Origin: Dyella telluris | Lineage (GTDB): Bacteria > Pseudomonadota > Gammaproteobacteria > Xanthomonadales > Rhodanobacteraceae | DNA: 64,000 bases | NCBI RefSeq assembly: GCF_014297575.1 | Contig: NZ_CP060412.1 | Span: 1,364,001 to 1,428,000 of the forward strand | Direction: 5' to 3' | Shown: positions 28,410 to 37,432 of the stretch, one piece after another | Layout: every line of letters begins with the position of its first letter | How positions within the stretch are numbered: the first letter of the stretch is position 1 | Notes under the pieces: model-generated | The model's database searches: none | Told to the model about the DNA's origin: nothing | Seen by the model: the letters and a program-made list of their open reading frames with translations, nothing else | Position numbers and translations under genes: made by a program

Positions 28410-29078
28410 TCAGCCCTGTGCGGCGGGCGCATCCGGCTGGGCCTCCGGCGCGGCCTGCTGGAAGGCTTCCAGTGACTGGCAGGCGTCGACGATGCGGCGA
28501 ATGGTCGGGAAGTCCTCCATCGGCAACTTCCAGCGCACCGCGTTGTAGACCTGGGGCACCAGGCAGGCATCAGCGAGGCCCGGCGTGTCGCCATGACAGA
28601 ATCGGCCGGTGGCAACGTTGCCCGCCAGCATGGCCTCCATCGACTGCAGGCCCAGGCCGATCCAGTGGCGCGACCACACGCCCTTGGCGGCGTCATCGGC
28701 CCCGAACTGGCTGACCAGGTGCTGCAGCACGCGCAGGTTGCCCAGCGGATGCACGTCGCAGGCAATGGCCTGCGACAAAGCGCGCACCCTCGCCCGCCCG
28801 GCCGGATCGGCCGGCAACAGGGGCGGCGTGGGATGCGTTTCGTCCAGGTATTCCATGATGGCCATGGACTGGGTGAACACCCGGCCATCGTCCACCAGGG
28901 CGGGCACCAGCTCCTGCGGGTTCAGGGCCTGGAAATCCGGCAGATGCTGCTCGCCGCCCTGGTTGACCAGGTGCACCGCCCGGGACTCGTACGGCAGGCC
29001 CTTCAGGTTCAATGCGATGCGCACCCGATAGGCCGCACTGGAGCGCCAGTAGCCGTACAACACCAGATCCTGCCCCAT
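28410..29078 (-). CDS. maiA: Maleylacetoacetate isomerase (GST zeta class)
   Basis: 222 residues from the ATG at 29078 (MGQDLVLYGYWRSSAAYRV). The zeta-class glutathione signature SSAAYRVRIAL is at about residues 12-22, and QSMAIMEYLDE is present as in MaiA. It isomerises 4-maleylacetoacetate to 4-fumarylacetoacetate using glutathione, the step between HmgA and FahA, which are encoded about 16 kb away in this window. An in-frame ATG eight codons upstream was rejected as lacking homology. A general GST role cannot be excluded. Confidence 0.85.
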   Translation of the reverse strand: MGQDLVLYGYWRSSAAYRVRIALNLKGLPYESRAVHLVNQGGEQHLPDFQALNPQELVPALVDDGRVFTQSMAIMEYLDETHPTPPLLPADPAGRARVRALSQAIACDVHPLGNLRVLQHLVSQFGADDAAKGVWSRHWIGLGLQSMEAMLAGNVATGRFCHGDTPGLADACLVPQVYNAVRWKLPMEDFPTIRRIVDACQSLEAFQQAAPEAQPDAPAAQG

Positions 29079-29227
29079 ACCCCTGTCCTCTTGGCGACAC
29101 AACGGATGCCTAGGATACCTGCCCTGCGGTTTGCATCACCGCGAAGCCGGCAGGACAATAGGCGGTTCGCGCCCCATCGCTCAGGCCGGGGCGTCCGCAT
29201 CCCTGAATCCCAGCTAGGAGTTCCGCC

Positions 29228-30406
29228 GTGTCCGTTACCCGCATGAGCGATCTTGATCTGCGCGGCAAGCGCGTGCTGATCCGCGAAGACCTGAACGTGC
29301 CGATCGAGAACGGCCACATCAGCTCCACCCAGCGCCTCGACGCCTCACTGCCCACCATCAAGGCCGCCCGCGACGCCGGCGCCCGCGTGATGGTGCTGTC
29401 GCACCTGGGTCGCCCGAAGGAAGGCCAGTTCGACGCCGAATCCTCGCTGGCGCCGGTCGCCAAGTGGCTGAGCGACAAGCTGGGCCAGCCGGTGCGTCTG
29501 GTGGCCGACTACCTCGACGGCGTCGATGTCGCCGAGGGCGAAGTGGTGGTGCTCGAGAACTGCCGCATGAACGTGGGCGAAGGCAAGGACGACGAAGCGC
29601 TCTCGAAGAAGTACGCCGCGCTGTGCGACATCTTCGTGATGGATGCCTTCGGCACCGCGCATCGCGCCCAGGCCTCCACCCATGGCGTGATCAAGTTCGC
29701 TCCCATCGCCGCTGCCGGGCCGCTGCTGTCGGCCGAGCTGGACGCGCTGGGCAAGGCGCTGGAGCACCCTGCCCGCCCGCTGCTGGCCATCGTCGCCGGC
29801 TCCAAGGTGTCCACCAAGCTCACCCTGCTCGAGAACCTGATCGGCAAGGTGGACCAGCTGATCGTGGGTGGCGGCATTGCCAACACCTTCATCGCCGCCA
29901 TGGGCTACTCGGTGGGCAACTCGCTGTACGAACCGGATCTCATCCCGGCCGCCAAGAAGGTCATCGCCGAGGCCAAGCGCCGCAATGCGGACGTGCCGGT
30001 GCCGGTGGACGTGGTCGTGGCGCCGGAGTTCTCCGCGCACGCCCCCGCCACCGTCAAGGCGGTGGACGAAGTGAAGGATGGCGAGCTGATCCTGGATATC
30101 GGTCCCGAGACCGCCCGCCGCTACGCCGAGATGATCGCCAACGCCGGCACCGTGGTGTGGAACGGCCCGGTGGGCGTGTTCGAATTCGACGCCTTCGGCC
30201 ATGGCACCGAGACGCTGGCGCGCGCCGTAGCCGCCTCGAAGGCGTTCTCCATCGCGGGCGGTGGCGACACCCTCGCAGCGGTCGAGAAGTACGGCATCGA
30301 GCAGGACGTCTCGTACATCTCCACCGGCGGTGGTGCCTTCCTCGAGTTCCTGGAGGGCAAGGAACTGCCCGCCGTGGCCGCCCTCAAGGCACGCGCAGGT
30401 AAGTAA
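29228..30406 (+). CDS. pgk: Phosphoglycerate kinase
   Basis: Glycolytic and gluconeogenic kinase (1,3-bisphosphoglycerate + ADP to 3-phosphoglycerate + ATP). 392 residues from the GTG at 29228, which follows AGGAG by 8 nt; the ATG at 29243 would remove five residues. Signature segments are [23 protein letters not shown], the [10 protein letters not shown] segment, NGPVGVFE and [13 protein letters not shown]. The stop codon overlaps the next start (TAATG), so the HAD phosphatase gene is translationally coupled. Confidence 0.97.
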   Translation: MSVTRMSDLDLRGKRVLIREDLNVPIENGHISSTQRLDASLPTIKAARDAGARVMVLSHLGRPKEGQFDAESSLAPVAKWLSDKLGQPVRLVADYLDGVDVAEGEVVVLENCRMNVGEGKDDEALSKKYAALCDIFVMDAFGTAHRAQASTHGVIKFAPIAAAGPLLSAELDALGKALEHPARPLLAIVAGSKVSTKLTLLENLIGKVDQLIVGGGIANTFIAAMGYSVGNSLYEPDLIPAAKKVIAEAKRRNADVPVPVDVVVAPEFSAHAPATVKAVDEVKDGELILDIGPETARRYAEMIANAGTVVWNGPVGVFEFDAFGHGTETLARAVAASKAFSIAGGGDTLAAVEKYGIEQDVSYISTGGGAFLEFLEGKELPAVAALKARAGK

Positions 30407-31038
30407 TGCTCTGTCTGTTTGATCTTGATGGCACGCTGATCGATTCGGAGATCGGCATTCTGGGCTGCGTCCGCCATGCGCTGACGCAGCTGGGGGTGGA
30501 GCATCCGGCGGAACTTCGCCACTGGATCGGCCCGCCGCTGCGCCATAGCTTCGCGCCGCTGCTGGACCACGACCACGACCGCATCGAGCAGGCCGTGGAG
30601 TACTACCACGAGCGCTTCCATGCCATCGGCTGGCAGGAGCATTCGGTGTACCCGGGTATCGAAGCCATGATCGGCCGCCTGCAGGCGGCCGGCCATACGT
30701 TGGCCGTGGTCACCAGCAAGCCGGAACAGCACGCCCGCCCCATCGTCGAGCACCTGCCCTTCGGCCCGGCATTCAGCCGTCTGTACGGCCCCGATCCGTC
30801 GAGCCCGCACAGCGAAAAGGCATCCATGATTGCCGCGGCGCTGAGTGACTTCGGCGCATCGCCGGAACACACCGTGATGATCGGCGACCGTCATTTCGAC
30901 ATCGACGGCGCCGTGGCTAATCGCGTGCAAGGCATTGGCGTGCTGTGGGGCTTTGGCAGCCGCACCGAACTGGAAAAGGCCGGTGCGCATGCACTGGCGC
31001 GCGATCCGCAGCACCTGGCCGAGCTGCTGGTCGCCTGA
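30406..31038 (+). CDS. HAD-family phosphatase, phosphoglycolate phosphatase-like (Gph)
   Basis: 210 residues. HAD motifs: I FDLDGTLIDSE (nucleophile Asp6, acid Asp8), II VVTSKPEQHA, III Lys in SEKASM, IV MIGDRHFDIDGA. The helical cap between residues 15 and 85 is of the class used by phosphoglycolate and pyrophosphate phosphatases. Coupling to pgk suggests removal of a phosphorylated glycolytic side product such as 2-phosphoglycolate, but the substrate is inferred. Confidence 0.85.
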   Translation: MLCLFDLDGTLIDSEIGILGCVRHALTQLGVEHPAELRHWIGPPLRHSFAPLLDHDHDRIEQAVEYYHERFHAIGWQEHSVYPGIEAMIGRLQAAGHTLAVVTSKPEQHARPIVEHLPFGPAFSRLYGPDPSSPHSEKASMIAAALSDFGASPEHTVMIGDRHFDIDGAVANRVQGIGVLWGFGSRTELEKAGAHALARDPQHLAELLVA

Positions 31039-31050
31039 GCCCCTCCCTTA

Positions 31051-31131
31051 TGTAGGAGCGCACTCGTGCGCGACCACCCCACGCAACCCTAAGGTTGCAA
31101 CGCTGCGGTCGCGCACCAGTGCGCTCCTACA
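31051..31131. repeat. REP-like palindrome, family A (copy 1)
   Basis: Two 25-bp arms (31051-31075 and 31107-31131) are inverted copies with one mismatch; they begin TGTAGGAGCGCAC and end GTGCGCTCCTACA. A 31-bp spacer lies between them. It sits between the HAD gene stop and the convergent dinB-like gene. A second copy is at 61054-61134. Such GTAGGAGCG palindromes are common between genes in Xanthomonadales and pseudomonads. A role as transcript-end structure is possible. Confidence 0.85.
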
Positions 31132-31142
31132 AAGGCACCGCA

Positions 31143-31691
31143 TTAAATGTCGGCGATCAACGCCGACAGGTCAGTTGCCCCGACATCCACGCCCGCCTGC
31201 ATCAGCAAGGTCGTCACCTGACCGCGATGGTGGGTTTGGTGATTGAAGAAGTGCATGACGAGGTAAAAGTACGGCTTGCGGAAAGCGTCCCCGCGCGTGT
31301 TCGTATAGGCCAGTACCTGATCCAGATCGTCTTCGCTCATCGCGTCCGCCCAGGCGTCGATCACGCCATCGAGGAAACGGCGATGCTCAGCGAGGGAGGA
31401 CAGGTCGCCATACGGCTGTGCGGCAAGATCGCGCTGGATCGGCTGGCCGCGCAACGGGCCAAGCGCCGCATAGTCCGCCGGATGTTCTGCGAAACGCTGC
31501 AACCAGATCATGTCCGCCACGGCGATGTGGCTGAGCGTGGCGTGGATGGAACCGAAGAACGCGCCGCGATCGGCCATGACCTCCGTTGACGGAAGGCTCG
31601 CTGCTGCCGCGTAGACCTTCTCGTTCATCCAGCGGTTGTAGGCGGCCATCTGGCGCACATGATCGCGGCGCAGCGGGGCATGGGTCGTCAT
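31143..31691 (-). CDS. DinB-family protein
   Basis: 182 residues from the ATG at 31691 (MTTHAPLRRDHVRQMAAYN). DinB four-helix fold with the metal-binding His positions in TLSHIAVADMIWLQRF and HFFNHQTHHRGQV. DinB-like proteins are metal-dependent hydrolases or thiol-dependent transferases, and many are uncharacterised. It is monocistronic, facing the REP palindrome downstream. Confidence 0.85.
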   Translation of the reverse strand: MTTHAPLRRDHVRQMAAYNRWMNEKVYAAAASLPSTEVMADRGAFFGSIHATLSHIAVADMIWLQRFAEHPADYAALGPLRGQPIQRDLAAQPYGDLSSLAEHRRFLDGVIDAWADAMSEDDLDQVLAYTNTRGDAFRKPYFYLVMHFFNHQTHHRGQVTTLLMQAGVDVGATDLSALIADI

Positions 31692-31773
31692 GGGGCGGGC
31701 CTGCTCGTGGAAAACACCAAGCCTAACGCTGACGACTTTCGGCGTCGCCTGCCACAAGAAACACCAGGCAAAG

Positions 31774-31801
31774 AAAAAGCCGCGGCATGCCGCGGCTTTT
31801 T
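31774..31801. terminator. Strong terminator downstream of tkt
   Basis: Perfect 28-bp palindrome AAAAAGCCGCGGC/GCCGCGGCTTTTT with an AT centre. It serves tkt on the minus strand (22 bp after its stop) and lies in the promoter-proximal region of the dinB-like gene, insulating it from tkt read-through. Confidence 0.9.
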
Positions 31802-31823
31802 CAATTCACCATGCGTGGCGGAC

Positions 31824-33827
31824 TTAGCCGATCACGCGCTTCACGGTGTCGGCCACGTGGGTGACGGTGAAGCCGAAGTGCTCGAACAGCTGCGGCGCCG
31901 GCGCCGACGCACCGAACGTGGTCATGCCCACCACGTCGCCGTCCAGGCCCACATACTTGCGCCAGAAGTCGGCCGACGCCGCTTCCACCGCCACGCGTGC
32001 ACGGCACCAGCCCGGCAGCACCGCTTCGCGGTATTCCAGCGGCTGCGCATCGAACACTTCCGTGCACGGCATGGACACCACGCGAACGGGCACGTTCTGC
32101 TGTGCCAGCGTGCGGGCCGCTTCCATCGCCAGCTCCACTTCCGAACCGGTGGCGATCAGGATGGCCTTGAACTTGGTGTCCTGCGGGTCGGACAGCACGT
32201 AGGCACCGCGTGCGATGTCTGCCAACTGCTGCGCGGAGCGCTGCTGCGGCTTGAGGTTCTGGCGCGAGAACACCAGGCAAGCCGGGTTGCCCTTGCGCTC
32301 GATGGCGAGCTTCCACGACATGGCCGATTCGGCCGCGTCGCACGGACGCCACACCTGGTTGTTCGGGATGTAGCGCAGCGAGGCGAGGTGTTCCACCGGC
32401 TGATGGGTCGGGCCGTCTTCACCCAGGCCGATCGAGTCGTGCGTGTACACGTGGATCGCGTGCGCCGGGATCAGCGCGCTCATGCGCACGGCGTTGCGCG
32501 CATAGTCGGAGAACACCAGGAACGTGGCGTCGTACGGAATGAAGCCGCCATGCAGCGCCAGGCCGTTGGCAATGGCGCTCATGCCGAACTCGCGCACGCC
32601 GTAATAAACGTAGTTGCCCTTCGGGTCGCGACCATTGCCGGCGTCGACGCTGCCCTTCCACTTGGTGAGATTGGAGCCAGCCAGGTCGGCCGAGCCGCCG
32701 ATCAGTTCCGGCAGCAACGGTGCGAACGCGTCGATGGTCATCTGCGACGCCTTGCGCGAAGCGACATCCGGTGCGTCTGCCTGCATCTTTTCGACAAAGG
32801 CCTGCGACTTCTCGGCCCAGTCGGACGGCAGCTCGCCGGCAATGCGGCGGTTGAACTCGCCGGCCAGCTCCGGGAAAGCCGCCGTGTACTTGGCCACCGC
32901 GTCGTGCCACTTCTGCTCGCGCTCGGCACCGGCCTTCTTGTGGTCCCAGCCGGCGTAGATCTCGGCCGGGATTTCGAATGCGGGATAGCGCCAGTCCAGC
33001 GCGTCACGCGTGAGGGCCACTTCATCCTTGCCCAGCGCGGAACCGTGGCTTTCTTCCTTGCCCTGCTTGTGCGGGGAACCGAAGCCGATGATGGTGCGTG
33101 CGCAGATCAGCGTGGGCTTGTCGGACTGGCTGGTGGCCGCCGTGATGGCCTTCTTGATGGCCTCGGCGTCGTGACCGTCCACGCCGCGCACCACGTTCCA
33201 GCCATAGGCTTCGAAACGCTCCGGCGTGTTGTCGGTGAACCAGCCGTGCACTTCGCCGTCGATGGAGATGCCGTTGTCGTCGTAGATGGCGACCAGCTTG
33301 CCGAGCTTCCAGGTGCCGGCGAGCGAAGCCACCTCGTGCGAGATGCCTTCCATCAGGCAACCGTCACCCAGGAACACATAGGTGTGGTGGTTGACGATCT
33401 CGTGACCCGGGCGGTTGAAGTGGTCGGCCAGCACCTTCTCCGCCAGCGCGAAGCCGACGGCATTGGCCAGGCCCTGGCCCAGCGGACCGGTGGTGGTTTC
33501 CACGCCGGGGGTTTCGCTGGCTTCCGGGTGACCGGCCGTCTTGGAGTGGAGCTGGCGGAAACGCTTCAGCTGATCCATCGGCAGGTCATAGCCGGTCAGG
33601 TGCAGCAGCGCGTACTGCAGCATCGAACCGTGGCCATTGGAGAGTACGAACCGGTCGCGATTGAACCACTTCGGGTTGGTCGGGTTGTGCTGGAGGAAGT
33701 CGTTCCACAGCACTTCGGCGATGTCCGCCATGCCCATGGGCATGCCCGGGTGGCCGGAGTTGGCCTGCTGCACAGCGTCCATGGCAAGTGCGCGCACGGC
33801 GTTGGCAAGTTCGCGACGGGTGGTCAT
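31824..33827 (-). CDS. tkt: Transketolase
   Basis: 667 residues, full length. ThDP enzyme of the pentose-phosphate pathway exchanging two-carbon units between sugar phosphates. N-terminal [16 protein letters not shown], the ThDP-binding [18 protein letters not shown]...N motif and the pyrimidine-domain [14 protein letters not shown] are conserved. It starts [17 protein letters not shown] and has its own terminator. The neighbourhood includes four other central-carbon genes. Confidence 0.97.
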   Translation of the reverse strand: MTTRRELANAVRALAMDAVQQANSGHPGMPMGMADIAEVLWNDFLQHNPTNPKWFNRDRFVLSNGHGSMLQYALLHLTGYDLPMDQLKRFRQLHSKTAGHPEASETPGVETTTGPLGQGLANAVGFALAEKVLADHFNRPGHEIVNHHTYVFLGDGCLMEGISHEVASLAGTWKLGKLVAIYDDNGISIDGEVHGWFTDNTPERFEAYGWNVVRGVDGHDAEAIKKAITAATSQSDKPTLICARTIIGFGSPHKQGKEESHGSALGKDEVALTRDALDWRYPAFEIPAEIYAGWDHKKAGAEREQKWHDAVAKYTAAFPELAGEFNRRIAGELPSDWAEKSQAFVEKMQADAPDVASRKASQMTIDAFAPLLPELIGGSADLAGSNLTKWKGSVDAGNGRDPKGNYVYYGVREFGMSAIANGLALHGGFIPYDATFLVFSDYARNAVRMSALIPAHAIHVYTHDSIGLGEDGPTHQPVEHLASLRYIPNNQVWRPCDAAESAMSWKLAIERKGNPACLVFSRQNLKPQQRSAQQLADIARGAYVLSDPQDTKFKAILIATGSEVELAMEAARTLAQQNVPVRVVSMPCTEVFDAQPLEYREAVLPGWCRARVAVEAASADFWRKYVGLDGDVVGMTTFGASAPAPQLFEHFGFTVTHVADTVKRVIG

Positions 33828-34082
33828 TTAGAGGGGTCTCCGGGAGGGGCGGCCGTAAAAACGCTTATTGTCGCCGATCCCCCGCCCCCCTGTCGCCTTT
33901 CGAGACCGCCCCTGAATAGACCGAAAGGTTAACAACACCTTAATAATGGACTAACCGGTATTGAAACTCTGGAGCCTCCGACCCATCTAAGGATCAGCAT
34001 CGTCGGCACGAGGTGCCCAGCCGCGCCACGCCGAACCCCCGGCACCGCGGACTGGCCCAATAAGACAAAGAGGAGTACCCCC

Positions 34083-34694
34083 ATGAAGAACACCATTCTT
34101 GCTCTCGCCCTTGCTACCGCCGGTCTTGCCGTGGTCCCCGCCGCGTTCGCCCAGGACGCCGGTAATGCCCAGCAGGGCTGGTACGTCGGCGCCAACGCTG
34201 GCTACGGTCAGGTCCAGAAGGGTCCCTATGACAACGGCAGCTTTGCTGGCGGCCTGAAGGGTGGTTACCGCTTCGCGATCAACCCGGATACCTCGCTGGG
34301 TGCCGAAGTGGGTTACGTCTACCTGGGCCGTGCCGATGCGCGTGGCCAGTACACCCAGAACTACGCCAACTACACCGGCAACAACGGCCAGTCCAAGCTG
34401 CAGGGCGCGACCGCGGGTCTGAACCTGCGCTACAGCTTCAGCCCGAACTGGTACGGCGAAGTCCGTGGCGGTGCCTTCTTCGCCAAGGGCTCGGGCCTGA
34501 CCGACGACAAGACCAACCCGCAGAACGTCAACTTCAACAGCACCCGTTACTACGCGGGCCTGGGTGCGGGCTACAACATCAACAAGAACATCAGCGTCGG
34601 CCTGAACTGGGACTACTACGACGGTAGCCAGAGCGACAAGAACATCCACCTGCCGACCAACCTGTACAGCGTGAGCGCGGAATACCGCTTCTGA
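34083..34694 (+). CDS. Outer-membrane beta-barrel protein, paralogue 1
   Basis: 203 residues with signal peptide MKNTILALALATAGLAVVPA cleaved after AFA. The rest has alternating amphipathic strands (WYVGANAGYGQV, FAGGLKGGYRF, LNLRYSFSPNWYGEVRGGAFF) and ends with aromatic VSAEYRF, the C-terminal Phe needed for BAM-mediated insertion. It belongs to the OmpA/OmpW-like eight-stranded barrel group. The ATG follows AGAGGAG. The next gene is a diverged copy with the same tail. Confidence 0.88.
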   Translation: MKNTILALALATAGLAVVPAAFAQDAGNAQQGWYVGANAGYGQVQKGPYDNGSFAGGLKGGYRFAINPDTSLGAEVGYVYLGRADARGQYTQNYANYTGNNGQSKLQGATAGLNLRYSFSPNWYGEVRGGAFFAKGSGLTDDKTNPQNVNFNSTRYYAGLGAGYNINKNISVGLNWDYYDGSQSDKNIHLPTNLYSVSAEYRF

Positions 34695-34717
34695 TCCAAC
34701 AGGTAATGCAAGACCTG

Positions 34718-34744
34718 AAACGGGCGCCGCAAGGCGCCCGTTTT
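34718..34744 (+). terminator. Terminator of barrel gene 1
   Basis: AAACGGGCGCC (34718-34728) pairs with GGCGCCCGTTT (34733-34743) around a GCAA tetraloop, followed by a T-rich run. The core is the same as in the terminator of barrel gene 2. Confidence 0.9.
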
Positions 34745-34957
34745 CTTTTGCCGCCATGGCAGGCCACATGCGGCGATGACATGGCACCGCGATCCGTCGC
34801 AACGCCGCAGGCCCGTCATTCAAGAGCATTCCGAAGGAACTGCCACGCACTGCTCAACTAATCTCGCGAGTCGACAGAGCGAACTCACGCGCGCTCAGCC
34901 CCCAAAGCCTGCAGCCGTCAGGCGTCGATTCCCCAAACCACATGGAGTGTCTTCCAC

Positions 34958-35572
34958 ATGAAAAAAGCGGTTGCTGCATTTGCGTTGGCCACGGTCGGCC
35001 TGATCGCCCTTCCCCTGTCAGCACAGACTGCCGATGGCAACTACCAGCCGAGCCAGTCCGTTGGCAGCGGCAACTGGTTCGTCAACGCCAACGTGGGTGA
35101 AGGCCATATGGCCGACGGCCCCTATACCAAACATCCCACCATCTACGGCATCAACGGCGGCTACCGCTGGAAGGTCGGCCCGGATCTCGGCTTCGGTCTC
35201 GAAGTGGGCTACAACAACATGGGCAAGATCCACTACCCGGTCGTCAATACGCCGCTGGGTACCTTCACCGGCAACCAGAACCTGGAAGGCTGGACGCTCG
35301 GCGTCAACGGGAAGATCAATCTTTGGCAGGGCCTGTACTGGAGTGGTCGCGCCGGCGCCTATGGCTGGGGCGGCCACAGTTACGACGCCGACCTCAATCG
35401 TCACAACTACACCGGCGTCAATTGGTATGTCGGCACCGGTGTGGGCTACGACTTCAATGAGGCCTTCAGCTTTGGCCTGGCCTACGATTACTACAAGGCC
35501 AACATGGGCAAGGGAGCGTTCGGCGTTCGCTCCAGCGACGGCCTGTCGCTCACGGCGGAATACCGCTTCTGA
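34958..35572 (+). CDS. Outer-membrane beta-barrel protein, paralogue 2
   Basis: 204 residues with signal peptide MKKAVAAFALATVGLIALP cleaved after LSA. The layout matches paralogue 1: NWFVNANVGEGHM, YGINGGYRWKV, LGFGLEVGYNNMGK, and the terminal SLTAEYRF. The two share length, strand order and last residues but differ in loops, consistent with tandem duplication and divergence of surface-exposed parts. The ligand or role is unknown. Confidence 0.87.
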   Translation: MKKAVAAFALATVGLIALPLSAQTADGNYQPSQSVGSGNWFVNANVGEGHMADGPYTKHPTIYGINGGYRWKVGPDLGFGLEVGYNNMGKIHYPVVNTPLGTFTGNQNLEGWTLGVNGKINLWQGLYWSGRAGAYGWGGHSYDADLNRHNYTGVNWYVGTGVGYDFNEAFSFGLAYDYYKANMGKGAFGVRSSDGLSLTAEYRF

Positions 35573-35594
35573 AAGCTCACGTGTCTCAGTGAAA

Positions 35595-35626
35595 AAAAAA
35601 CGGGCGCCGCGAGGCGCCCGTTTTTT
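35595..35626. terminator. Bidirectional terminator between barrel gene 2 and fba
   Basis: AAAAAACGGGCGCC (35595-35608) pairs with GGCGCCCGTTTTTT (35613-35626) around GCGA. A-run on the left and T-run on the right allow it to end both the barrel transcript and the convergent fba transcript. Confidence 0.92.
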
Positions 35627-35651
35627 GCAGCGATGGTTTGCTGCGTATCGC

Positions 35652-36659
35652 TTACTTGGCGTTCCACTGACCCAGCGCGGCGAGGCCGTTGTCCTTCGCG
35701 CGGGCGTAAACCGTCTTCTGCGCATCGGCGTAGTTGGCCTTCATGTCCTTGGACCACAGCTTCAGCGCGGCCTGCTGCATGGCGCGGCCGTAGGAGAACG
35801 ACAGCGGCCACGGGTGCGGGCCCATGCGGTTCATGGCGTTGAGGTGAGCCGTGGACTGCTCGTCGGTCTGGCCGCCCGAGAGGAACACGATGCCCGGCAG
35901 CGTGGCCGGCACGGTGGTCTTCAGCACGCGCACGGTGGCTTCGGCGACTTCCTCCACTTCCACCTGCTCATCCGCGTCCTTGCCCGGGATGACCATGCTG
36001 ACCTTCAGGATGGTGCCTTCCAGCATCACGTTCTGCTCGTACAGCGCGTTGAACAGGCTACGCAGCACGGCTTCGTGCACTTCGTAGCTGACTTCGATGC
36101 TGTGGTCGCCGTCCATGATCACTTCCGGCTCCACCATCGGCACCAGGCCGGCTTCCTGGCACAGCGCGGCGTAACGGGCCAGCGCATGGCAGTTGGCTTC
36201 AATGGCCGTGGAAGACGGGTTGTCTTCGGAGATATTGATGACCGCGCGCCACTTGGCGAACTGCGCGCCCAGCTTCACGTACTCGGCGAGACGCTCGCGC
36301 AGGCCGTCGAGGCCTTCGGTGATCACGTCGCCCGGGAAGCCGGCCAGCGGCACGGGACCCTTGTCGACCTTGATGCCCGGGATGATGCCGTTCTTCTTCA
36401 TCAGCGTGGTGAAGGGAACGCCGTCCTTGGTCGACTGGCGGATGGTTTCGTCGTACAGGATCGCACCGGAGATGTGCTCGCCCAGGCCCGGCGCGGTGAG
36501 CAGCAGCTCACGGTAGGCGCGACGGTTCTCTTCGGTGTTGTCGATGCCGACGGCCTCGAAACGCTTCTTGATGGTGTTGGTCGACTCGTCAATGGCGATG
36601 ATGCCCTTGCCGGGCGCAACCATGGCGAGGGCAACGCTTTCGAGATCTTCGATGCTCAT
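35652..36659 (-). CDS. fba: Fructose-bisphosphate aldolase, class I
   Basis: 335 residues, metal-independent Schiff-base aldolase of the type first known from eukaryotes. GKGIIAIDESTNTIKKRF near the N-terminus, the catalytic lysine in EGTILKVSMVIPG and the phosphate-binding IVFLSGGQTDEQST are class I hallmarks. Cleaves fructose-1,6-bisphosphate in glycolysis and works in reverse in gluconeogenesis. Monocistronic with a bidirectional terminator downstream. Confidence 0.95.
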   Translation of the reverse strand: MSIEDLESVALAMVAPGKGIIAIDESTNTIKKRFEAVGIDNTEENRRAYRELLLTAPGLGEHISGAILYDETIRQSTKDGVPFTTLMKKNGIIPGIKVDKGPVPLAGFPGDVITEGLDGLRERLAEYVKLGAQFAKWRAVINISEDNPSSTAIEANCHALARYAALCQEAGLVPMVEPEVIMDGDHSIEVSYEVHEAVLRSLFNALYEQNVMLEGTILKVSMVIPGKDADEQVEVEEVAEATVRVLKTTVPATLPGIVFLSGGQTDEQSTAHLNAMNRMGPHPWPLSFSYGRAMQQAALKLWSKDMKANYADAQKTVYARAKDNGLAALGQWNAK

Positions 36660-36807
36660 GACAACTCCGGATACTTAGGCGGTGTGGGCCGCACAAGGTG
36701 ATGCCACCCCGGAAGGGGCGGAGGCTGAAAGGCCGGGATTATAGGCCAAGCCGACCCGCCAGGGCCCGGGAGGACCCTGAACGGCTCTGGAGAGGGCCCC
36801 GGCTGGC

Positions 36808-37257
36808 TCAGGCCTGGTCGTAACCGGGGAGCTTGCAGGCGTTGGTGATGGATTGGCGCTGGGCCGGGTCTGCCGGCAGGTTGAACGGCACGATGAAATA
36901 GGTGTTCACCGGCTCATGGGTGCTGTTCTTCAGGGCCGGGCCGTAGCGGAAATTGCTTGCCACGCTCTTGGCCACGGCATCCAGGTCACTCTGCGGCACA
37001 ACCTTACGCACCGTGACGTTCTGGGGGACGCCATCCGAACCGATCAGATAGCTCACCGCCACGCAGCCGGGCTTATCCATGTTGCGGCCGCTGTTGGGAA
37101 CATCGGCGTCGACCTTGGTGTTCAACATGATCCAGTACGACTGGATCTGCTCGGGGCCGACCATGCGCGCCTGGGCCTGCGCGAGCAGGGGCGCCGCGCC
37201 CGTCAGGGCCAAAGCCAGCATCAGTGCCTGGGTGGTGCGACGTGACGTCGTGTTCAT
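36808..37257 (-). CDS. TonB C-terminal-domain protein, periplasmic
   Basis: 149 residues with signal peptide (ALMLALALTGAAPLLAQAQA). The remainder is a TonB_C-like domain: GCVAVSYLIGSDGVPQNVTV and a FRYGPALKN segment. There is no transmembrane anchor plus Pro-rich spacer as in true TonB, so it is a soluble periplasmic TonB-like protein, not an energy transducer in the strict sense. Partners are unknown. Confidence 0.78.
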   Translation of the reverse strand: MNTTSRRTTQALMLALALTGAAPLLAQAQARMVGPEQIQSYWIMLNTKVDADVPNSGRNMDKPGCVAVSYLIGSDGVPQNVTVRKVVPQSDLDAVAKSVASNFRYGPALKNSTHEPVNTYFIVPFNLPADPAQRQSITNACKLPGYDQA

Positions 37258-37432
37258 GGAAAACCTCCTGTTCGTGATCGGGACGATGCACCGATTCTAG
37301 CGATACCGCGCCCGTGGCGATGAGGGCGTGAACCGCCAGACCATGACCGAATGACACGGCGCGACGGAGCGCCAACGCCCGCCGACCTGGCCCACACCAG
37401 GTCGACGGGCGCGGCGTCTCAACGCAACTTGC

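Noticed and set aside
37383..37404. Hairpin after pyk as terminator
   Set aside because: The stem CGACCTGG/CCAGGTCG is only 8 bp and no T-run follows on the minus strand.
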